Source: Paenibacillus kribbensis
Lineage (GTDB): Bacteria; Bacillota; Bacilli; Paenibacillales; Paenibacillaceae
DNA length: 64,000 bases
Assembly: GCF_002240415.1 (NCBI RefSeq)
Contig: NZ_CP020028.1
Location: 5,408,501-5,472,500, forward strand
Reading direction: 5' to 3'
The notes below the pieces were generated by a model that searched no databases, had not been told where the DNA came from, and saw nothing but the letters and a program-made list of their open reading frames with translations. Both the position numbers and the translations under genes were made by a program. Below are positions 55,535-64,000 of the stretch, one piece after another (the stretch's first letter is position 1; every line of letters starts with the position of its first letter).

Positions 55535-56586
55535 AGATGCTCCTTCTTGTCCTCGTCCGTTTCTTCCTTAGGATGCTTATCCGCTGTAACAGTTGGAGGA
55601 ACCGTCTCTTGTCCTGGGCGGGATGCTTGCTCTGGCGTCACGTCAGGTACCTGATCAATCCCCATCTTACTGGAGACAATCGGGTCGCTATATCTCGCAA
55701 CGGATGAACCCTTCCGGCGACGAACCAGGATGAAAATTACAGCAGCTACAATGATGAAAATAGCAAGCAGCTGTGAAATCCGTACGTTGCCGTAATTCGG
55801 GTCCAAGTACCCTGGTTCAAACCCTAGCCACACCATAGGGGACCACAGAGCATTCAGAAAAGAAGCCATCCAGTCCGGCCCCTGAAAAGCCAAGCTGTCC
55901 GTCCGCACCCGCTCGATGAAAAAGCGACCGATAGAGTACCAAATGAAGTAAAATGCAAACATTTCACCCGCACGTACAAACTTCATCCGGCGAATCACAA
56001 GCAACAAAATCACGCCTACGATACTCCACAGCGATTCATACAGGAACGTAGGGTGGTGGAATACTCCGTTAACATTCATCTGATTCACAATAAAATCCGG
56101 CAAATGCAGTTGATTCCGCAAAAAGGTTTCTTCCGTCGGTCCACCGTAAGCTTCCTGATTGACAAAATTACCCCAGCGTCCAATCGCTTGGCCGATCAGT
56201 AGACCCGGCGCACAAATATCAGCGATACGCCAGAAGTTATATCCTTTATAGCGGAAATAAATGACTGCACATATGATCGCGCCGATCAACGCGCCATAGA
56301 TCGCAATACCGCCATTCCAAATTTTGAAAACATCCCATAGATTATCTCTGTAGTCTTCCCACTTGAAGGCCACATAATAAATACGCGCTCCAATAATAGC
56401 CGATGGGACGCCTAGCAGCAGCATATCCATAAAAAAATCCTGCGGAATACCGAATCTTTTTCCTTCACGGATGGCCAGATATAAACCCACAAGCGCCGCC
56501 AGCCCCAAAATTAGCCCATACCAGTGGACCTTAATTGCCCCGATGGAAAAAGCAATCGGATTCAGCAATAATGTTGCCGTTGACAT
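55531..56586 (-). CDS. lgt: Prolipoprotein diacylglyceryl transferase
   Basis: The 351 residues have seven membrane helices and the Lgt signature GRWGNFVNQEAYGGPT, plus HPTFLYESLWSIVG and YSIGRFFIERVRTD. A C-terminal extension of about 50 polar residues (from about 300) rich in Glu, Pro and Lys makes it longer than the usual 270-280. AAAGGAGTG precedes the ATG. It adds diacylglycerol to the lipobox cysteine of lipoproteins such as the one encoded at 2553-3926. Confidence 0.95.
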   Translation of the reverse strand: MSTATLLLNPIAFSIGAIKVHWYGLILGLAALVGLYLAIREGKRFGIPQDFFMDMLLLGVPSAIIGARIYYVAFKWEDYRDNLWDVFKIWNGGIAIYGALIGAIICAVIYFRYKGYNFWRIADICAPGLLIGQAIGRWGNFVNQEAYGGPTEETFLRNQLHLPDFIVNQMNVNGVFHHPTFLYESLWSIVGVILLLVIRRMKFVRAGEMFAFYFIWYSIGRFFIERVRTDSLAFQGPDWMASFLNALWSPMVWLGFEPGYLDPNYGNVRISQLLAIFIIVAAVIFILVRRRKGSSVARYSDPIVSSKMGIDQVPDVTPEQASRPGQETVPPTVTADKHPKEETDEDKKEHL

Positions 56587-56628
56587 ATGTTTCGCTCACT
56601 CCTTTTTCTTCCTTGCAAACACCGGCCC

Positions 56629-57567
56629 TTAATCCATATCTTCCATATCTTCGGAGATCGTAGCGGTCAGCTTATTCGTAAATTGCAGGGCTGCGTTAAC
56701 GCCCATTTGTTTCAAACGATAGTTCATCGCTGCCACCTCAATAATAACAGCCAAATTTCGGCCCGGACGAACTGGAATCGTAACGAGCGGAACATCTGTA
56801 TCAATAATACGTGTCGTTTCTTCATCCAGGCCTAGACGGTCATACTGCTTGTCTTGTTGCCATGCCTCCAGACGGACGACCAATGTAATCCGCTTGTTAT
56901 TACGAACAGCACCTGCCCCAAACAGCGTCATCACATTAATGATGCCCACGCCCCGAATTTCCAGCAGGTGACGGATCAACTCAGGTGCAGTACCATGCAG
57001 CTGAAAATCAGACGTTTGCCGAATTTCTACCGCATCATCCGCTACCAAGCGGTGTCCACGCTTAACCAGTTCCAGCGCCGTTTCACTTTTACCAATCCCG
57101 CTGCTGCCTGTGATAAGCATACCTACGCCATACACATCACACAATACACCATGAATGGTCGCTGTAGGAGCCAGCTTTCTTTCCAGAAAACCCGTAATGC
57201 GGCTTGATAAAATCGTCGTCGCCATATTGGTTCGCAGTACAGGTACATCTCGCTCAGCACTCGCCTTCACTAACTCAGCAGGTACTTCCAAAGCACGAGT
57301 GATAATGATACATGGAGTCAGCTCTGTACACAGACGCTCCATCCGATCCCGTCTCTCCTCAGGAGGCAGCATACCCAGAAAAGCCAACTCAGACCTCCCC
57401 AAAAGCTGCACCCGCTCTTGTGTATGGTATTCAAAATACCCGGCCATCTCCAAACCCGGACGATTCAAATCGTCGACTGTGATGAGTCTGCGCAGACCCT
57501 TTTCACCGGAAATAACCTCCATTTGAAACTGCTGTACAAGCTCGGATACCTTTACCTTTTTAGCCAT
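56629..57567 (-). CDS. hprK: HPr kinase/phosphorylase
   Basis: The 312 residues contain the catalytic domain with Walker A GSSGIGKS (154-161), His139 in [13 protein letters not shown] and the HPrK signature [12 protein letters not shown] (201-212). AAGGAGAG precedes the ATG. It phosphorylates Ser46 of HPr and Crh when fructose-1,6-bisphosphate is high and reverses this with phosphate. Its target here includes the HPr-like protein at 37557-37826. Confidence 0.97.
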   Translation of the reverse strand: MAKKVKVSELVQQFQMEVISGEKGLRRLITVDDLNRPGLEMAGYFEYHTQERVQLLGRSELAFLGMLPPEERRDRMERLCTELTPCIIITRALEVPAELVKASAERDVPVLRTNMATTILSSRITGFLERKLAPTATIHGVLCDVYGVGMLITGSSGIGKSETALELVKRGHRLVADDAVEIRQTSDFQLHGTAPELIRHLLEIRGVGIINVMTLFGAGAVRNNKRITLVVRLEAWQQDKQYDRLGLDEETTRIIDTDVPLVTIPVRPGRNLAVIIEVAAMNYRLKQMGVNAALQFTNKLTATISEDMEDMD

Positions 57568-57907
57568 CGTATTCTCTCCTTCATCTGCAAAACCGGATTC
57601 TATACGTTATTTGATTTATGTAGCTTTACCTATTAACTATACAGCCTCACGCCAGTCCATCCTGTACCAGCCCAAGCCTCGCTGCATTCAAACATATGAT
57701 TTCAGGCTGCCTCTGGTTCCGACCGTTTGAATAATCTCACATATAACCCTGCTACAAAGCTTGCCTGAACCCAGACCTGTACCATTGTACCCATCGTATC
57801 GGAATTTTCTAACGAATGCAATGCCGAAGCTGGTAGCTGTAGGACATATACAAAAAGAGCCGCCATTTTCCGGTCGGGAAAACGGCGACTCTCTTTACAG
57901 GCTGATC
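57568..57907. other. Intergenic region between the MsmX-type ATPase gene and hprK
   Basis: No gene is seen. It holds the ATPase terminator at 57852-57895 and, near the right end of the transcript direction, the hprK leader; no promoter boxes are clear enough to call. Confidence 0.55.
57852..57895 (-). terminator. Terminator of the MsmX/UgpC-type ATPase gene
   Basis: On the minus strand AGAGTCGCCGTTTTCC pairs with GGAAAATGGCGGCTCT (one mismatch) and is followed by TTTTTG, 13 bases past the stop. Confidence 0.88.
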
Positions 57908-59032
57908 TTATTCACCAACCAAAATGCTCAATTCCGATTCTTTATCGAAAATATGAACCTTGTTCATATCGACAGCCAACTTCGCTTTGACACCATCACG
58001 AGTATTGGAACGTCCGTCTACACGAGCAATAATCGTATCATTTCCGGCACCACTCAGGTACAACAGCATTTCGTGACCAAGATTTTCCGTTACGTCCACC
58101 GTGGATGTAAAGATCGTATTCGGAGAAGCCTCCAGGAATACAGGCTCTTCATGAATATCCTCAGGACGGATACCCAAGATCACTTCTTTGCCGATATAGC
58201 CCTTCGCTTTTAAAATCTGACCTTTACCTTCAGGCACGAACAGCTCCAGACCTGGTGCTGTGAAATGCAACGCGCCTTCTTTTTCAACCAGCTTACCTGA
58301 GATAAAGTTCATTGTAGGAGAGCCGATAAAACCAGCCACGAACAAATTCACTGGACGGTTGTACAGTTCATCCGGGGATGCAGCTTGTTGGATAATACCA
58401 TCCTTCATGACTACGATCCGATCACCCATGGTCATTGCTTCGACCTGATCATGGGTTACGTAGATTACAGTCGTTTCCAGACGCTTAGCCAGCTTCGTGA
58501 TTTCCGCACGCATCTGACCACGCAGCTTGGCATCCAGGTTGGACAGTGGCTCATCCATCAGGAAGACTTGCGGATCACGTACAATCGCACGTCCCAAGGC
58601 AACACGCTGACGCTGACCACCCGACAGCGCTTTCGGCTTGCGATCGAGCAGATGCTCAATATCAAGGATTTTAGCTGCTTCACGTACACGTTTATCAATT
58701 TCTTCTTTCTTCACCTTGCGAAGCTTCAGACCAAAAGCCATGTTTTGGTACACGTTCATATGCGGATACAAGGCATAAGACTGGAATACCATCGCGATAT
58801 CGCGATCCTTTGGAGCCACGTCGTTCACAACACGATCTCCAATGTACAATTTACCGTCCGAGATTTCCTCCAGACCAGCGATCATACGGAGTGTAGTAGA
58901 TTTCCCACAGCCGGAAGGACCAACCAATACGAGAAATTCTTTATCTTGAATGTCCAAATTGACATCAACAACCGTAGCTTTATCTGCACCCGGATATTTT
59001 TTGAAAATATGCTCTAAACGTACGCCAGCCAT
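57908..59032 (-). CDS. ABC transporter ATPase for carbohydrate importers, MsmX/UgpC type
   Basis: The 374 residues have Walker [17 protein letters not shown]-loop [13 protein letters not shown], signature [16 protein letters not shown], Walker [16 protein letters not shown] and the C-terminal TOBE/MOI regulatory part ([20 protein letters not shown] onward). The ATG at 59032 has GGGGAGG upstream. It is unlinked to permease genes. In B. subtilis MsmX serves several sugar importers, so this one may energise importers lacking an ATPase, including the cluster at 2553-5672. Confidence 0.93.
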   Translation of the reverse strand: MAGVRLEHIFKKYPGADKATVVDVNLDIQDKEFLVLVGPSGCGKSTTLRMIAGLEEISDGKLYIGDRVVNDVAPKDRDIAMVFQSYALYPHMNVYQNMAFGLKLRKVKKEEIDKRVREAAKILDIEHLLDRKPKALSGGQRQRVALGRAIVRDPQVFLMDEPLSNLDAKLRGQMRAEITKLAKRLETTVIYVTHDQVEAMTMGDRIVVMKDGIIQQAASPDELYNRPVNLFVAGFIGSPTMNFISGKLVEKEGALHFTAPGLELFVPEGKGQILKAKGYIGKEVILGIRPEDIHEEPVFLEASPNTIFTSTVDVTENLGHEMLLYLSGAGNDTIIARVDGRSNTRDGVKAKLAVDMNKVHIFDKESELSILVGE

Positions 59033-59135
59033 AGCTTTTGCCTCCCCAAGGTCAAGTTTTGAAATCGAATACATTTTCTACTTGTATCTTACCCTAGTCC
59101 CCAAAGCATGGCTATTCGCAAACTGCACAAAAATG

Positions 59136-60278
59136 CTATTTCCTTTTTGTCACTTTATACAATAGTAGATAAAGCTTCACCAAAACTGCGTCATTAAATG
59201 TCCGCACATCCAATCCCGTCTCCTGTTTAATTTTGTCCAGACGGTAAATTAGCGTATTCCGGTGTACATACAGGCGCTTAGCTGTCTCACTTACATTACA
59301 GTCCAGTTGAAAAAAGATATCCAATGTAGCTGCCGTTTCTGGGTCTTTCAATATGACAGACGACTTCATTAGCTGCTCCAAAAATAGTATCCGTTGTTCC
59401 TTGGGAATGCGGTTTAACAGCCTTTCCAAATGAAGCTCCCATGAAAAGTGGATGTGCTCTGTTACATGAAAAATTTTCCCAAGGTGGATCGTCTCCCATA
59501 ACATATTCAGCTCTTTGGGTAGATTTCGTGCAGGAATTAACGGCTTGGATACCGCCAAATGGAATACACCCACCCACTCATTCGCAATAAGCTCGTATAA
59601 GCCCAAGCTAAAAGCCGTAAGGACCTCCTCCAGCGATTCTGTAAAATCCGTATCCCTGGTTTCAGCATCTTTATCCCGTTCGTCGTCTGCTCCTAACAGA
59701 AGCTCTTTTTTAGCCATAATCAACCAAGATTGCTTATCGAGTGGAACAAGCAGCACCTCTCCACCAAAATAACTGGCTAACAGTCGATGCAGCTGCGGGA
59801 AGGCAATCCCACCCTCCTGTGTTCCCTCACCATTCAGTAAAATCGGAACCATACACGCCGATAGTGAATCGTGAAGCTGCAACTCTTCGGGAATCTCTTC
59901 TTCACTGTGCAGATTGGCAGCCTGCTGTATAAGCCATTGTCCAAAACGATTCATCCGCTCTTCCTCGCTATACATCGGATTCATCGACAATTGTGCCCCA
60001 TTCTGCCAAACCTGTTCCATGTTCCCCAACAGCGCTTCTACCAACTGTCGTTCCCGATCGGTCAAGTGTCTGGCCTCTACCATAAAGGCAGCCAGCTCAC
60101 CCACCGAAGCACAAAACGGGAAATATAACTTGTTATCACGTATAAACGATCTATTCGGCATAACTGAATCTGCTGATTGACCTTCTGCCGTCATTTCCGA
60201 ACACCAGGACACTATGGTAAAAGGCGCTTGAATAATATTCTGAAGCTGTTGCTGAATCCATTCCGTATTCAGAGTCAC
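59136..60278 (-). CDS. PucR/CdaR-type helix-turn-helix regulator
   Basis: The 380 residues end in a PucR-type helix-turn-helix (LDCNVSETAKRLYVHRNTLI then YRLDKIKQETGLDVRTFNDA), preceded by a long poorly conserved sensor region with a GGDEF-like-degenerate middle typical of CdaR relatives. Start is GTG at 60278 with only a weak AGTGGTGA site. The regulated genes are unknown; it lies upstream of the ATPase gene in the same direction with a 100-base gap, so it may control carbohydrate uptake. No ligand can be named. Confidence 0.82.
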   Translation of the reverse strand: MTLNTEWIQQQLQNIIQAPFTIVSWCSEMTAEGQSADSVMPNRSFIRDNKLYFPFCASVGELAAFMVEARHLTDRERQLVEALLGNMEQVWQNGAQLSMNPMYSEEERMNRFGQWLIQQAANLHSEEEIPEELQLHDSLSACMVPILLNGEGTQEGGIAFPQLHRLLASYFGGEVLLVPLDKQSWLIMAKKELLLGADDERDKDAETRDTDFTESLEEVLTAFSLGLYELIANEWVGVFHLAVSKPLIPARNLPKELNMLWETIHLGKIFHVTEHIHFSWELHLERLLNRIPKEQRILFLEQLMKSSVILKDPETAATLDIFFQLDCNVSETAKRLYVHRNTLIYRLDKIKQETGLDVRTFNDAVLVKLYLLLYKVTKRK

Positions 60279-60391
60279 ACGATCACCACTTCACTTTTTT
60301 TGAATATGCACAAAGCGAACATAATGAACCCATTATAACCCGTCGATACCGTAAAATAAAAAAGTGATTAAAAACATAACTTAAACAGCAC

Positions 60392-60423
60392 AAAAAAAGC
60401 CATCAACCTAAGTTGATGACTTT
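60392..60423 (-). terminator. Terminator of the rRNA-tRNA operon
   Basis: On the minus strand GTCATCAAC and GTTGATGGC pair around TTAG and are followed by seven T, directly after the tRNA-Lys gene. Confidence 0.88.
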
Positions 60424-60426
60424 CGA

Positions 60427-60499
60427 TGAGCCATGAAGGACTCGAACCTTCGACACCCTGATTAAAAGTCAGGTGCTCTACCAACTGAGCTAATGGCTC
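60427..60499 (-). tRNA. tRNA-Lys (anticodon TTT)
   Basis: Acceptor GAGCCAT/ATGGCTC, anticodon loop CTTTTAA between CCTGA and TCAGG, T-arm GAAGGTTCGAGTCCTTC. CCA is not encoded. It is the last tRNA of the operon. Confidence 0.95.
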
Positions 60500-60506
60500 A
60501 TAAAAC

Positions 60507-60592
60507 TGGTGGAGGATGATGGATTCGAACCACCGAACCCGTAAGGGAGCAGATTTACAGTCTGATGCGTTTGGCCACTTCGCTAATCCTCC
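60507..60592 (-). tRNA. tRNA-Tyr (anticodon GTA)
   Basis: Acceptor GGAGGAT/ATCCTCC, anticodon loop CTGTAAA, a long variable arm (class II) and an encoded CCA. Confidence 0.95.
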
Positions 60593-60601
60593 ATATAAAG
60601 G

Positions 60602-60674
<73 letters not shown>

Positions 60675-60752
60675 ATACCCATTAACAAAAAAATAAAGTG
60701 CGGAGGGATTCCCCTTCCCACTTTAGTACGGTTAAACTATGATATTGAAAAA

Positions 60753-60829
60753 TGGCGGAACTGACGGGATTCGAACCCGCGATCTCCTGCGTGACAGGCA
60801 GGCATGTTAGGCCTCTACACCACAGTTCC
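60753..60829 (-). tRNA. tRNA-Asp (anticodon GTC)
   Basis: Acceptor GGAACTG/CAGTTCC, anticodon loop CTGTCAC between CCTGC and GCAGG, and an encoded CCA. Confidence 0.95.
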
Positions 60830-60845
60830 CTATATTTTTCATAAA

Positions 60846-60921
<76 letters not shown>

Positions 60922-60925
60922 ACGG

Positions 60926-61001
60926 TGGTGGAGGCTGAGGGGATCGAACCCCCGACCCTCTGCTTGTAAGGCAGATGCTCTCCCAGCTGAGCTAAGCCTC
61001 C
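60926..61001 (-). tRNA. tRNA-Val (anticodon TAC)
   Basis: Acceptor GGAGGCT/AGCCTCC, anticodon loop CTTACAA between TCTGC and GCAGA, and an encoded CCA. Only four bases separate it from tRNA-Thr. Confidence 0.95.
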
Positions 61002-61011
61002 TGGGTATGTA

Positions 61012-61088
61012 TGGTAGCGGCGGAGGGGATCGAACCCCCGACCTCACGGGTATGAACCGTACGCTCTAGCCAGCTGAGCTACACCGCC
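61012..61088 (-). tRNA. tRNA-Met, elongator (anticodon CAT)
   Basis: Acceptor GGCGGTG/CGCCGCT, anticodon loop TTCATAC and an encoded CCA. A paired first base and the absence of three G-C pairs in the anticodon stem show the elongator form. Confidence 0.93.
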
Positions 61089-61119
61089 ATAACATAATGT
61101 TTCGCAAGCTTGTCCTAAA

Positions 61120-61211
61120 TGGCGGAGAGAGAGGGATTCGAACCCTCGCACCACTTTCGCAGTCTAACCCCTTAGCAGAGGGTCCCCTTATAGCCACTTG
61201 GGTATCTCTCC
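61120..61211 (-). tRNA. tRNA-Ser (anticodon GCT)
   Basis: Acceptor GGAGAGA/TCTCTCC, anticodon loop CTGCTAA, long variable arm (class II) and an encoded CCA. It is the first tRNA after 23S rRNA. Confidence 0.95.
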
Positions 61212-61332
61212 AAATAAATAGACGCACTTAGCGATAATCAAGCTAGTTATTCTACATATTATACTGAATATTAAGCCTAATTCAAGGTGTTACACCCTGA
61301 AAACTGGATCCGAAACTCCATTGCGTTTATCT

Positions 61333-64000
<2,668 letters not shown>

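Overview
The window reads as chromosome of a low- to mid-GC Firmicute of the genus Paenibacillus, most like the P. polymyxa group. The basis is gene order matching Bacillus subtilis blocks (cggR-gapA-pgk-tpiA-gpmI-eno; secG-rnr-smpB-ssrA; hisZ to hisIE followed by yvcD-trxB-rapZ-yvcK-whiA-crh; hprK-lgt-ppaX-yvoF), Bacillales-type ribosome binding sites, frequent GTG/TTG starts, and a Paenibacillus-like tmRNA tag (GKQQNNYAFAA). No database was searched; species placement is inference.

Layout. 1-147: start of a LamG-type protein cut by the window edge. 349-5672: a leftward Ugp-like sugar/glycerol-phosphate ABC importer (two permeases, lipoprotein) followed by a HAD phosphatase, an SMR exporter and a metallophosphoesterase, with a divergent GbsR/MarR-type regulator. 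6522-10046: pspA-ydjG-ydjH-ydjI envelope-stress operon. 10416-11567: family 2 glycosyltransferase. 11793-16775: accessory genes for quinone/electrophile handling (PadR regulator, tautomerase-like protein, ring-cleaving dioxygenase, DoxX, DUF896, metallo-beta-lactamase fold protein, VOC protein). 16977-19127: secreted pectate lyase. 19525-19915: IS3 remnant. 20305-21927: a lone GIY-YIG/DUF2075 ATPase gene. 22054-26457: ssrA, smpB, rnr, secG.

The most interesting structural signal is at ssrA. Besides the intact tmRNA gene there are two displaced, decayed copies of its 3' end in the same orientation, at about 19981-20066 and 11670-11711. I read this as two successive integrations at the ssrA 3' end: an older segment of about 8.3 kb (electrophile genes and pectate lyase) and a younger one of about 2.07 kb that contains only the GIY-YIG/DUF2075 gene. 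That gene is the best candidate in the window for an undescribed, possibly anti-phage, system.

26819-33973 is the lower-glycolysis operon under CggR, with a recognisable promoter and operator. An isolated tRNA-Arg and CtsR-controlled clpP follow on the plus strand. 35210-37311 holds two exported envelope proteins. 37557-44888 is the crh-whiA-yvcK-rapZ-glcK-trxB-yvcD block, in which the protein at the crh position keeps the phosphorylatable His15 that B. subtilis Crh lacks. 45135-52789 is a complete his operon including hisJ and hisZ. 53094-57567 is the hprK-lgt-ppaX-yvoF block with an extra acyltransferase. 57908-60278 has an MsmX/UgpC-type ATPase and a PucR-type regulator. The window ends in the 3' part of an rRNA operon: eight tRNAs and 23S rRNA, with no 5S gene between them.
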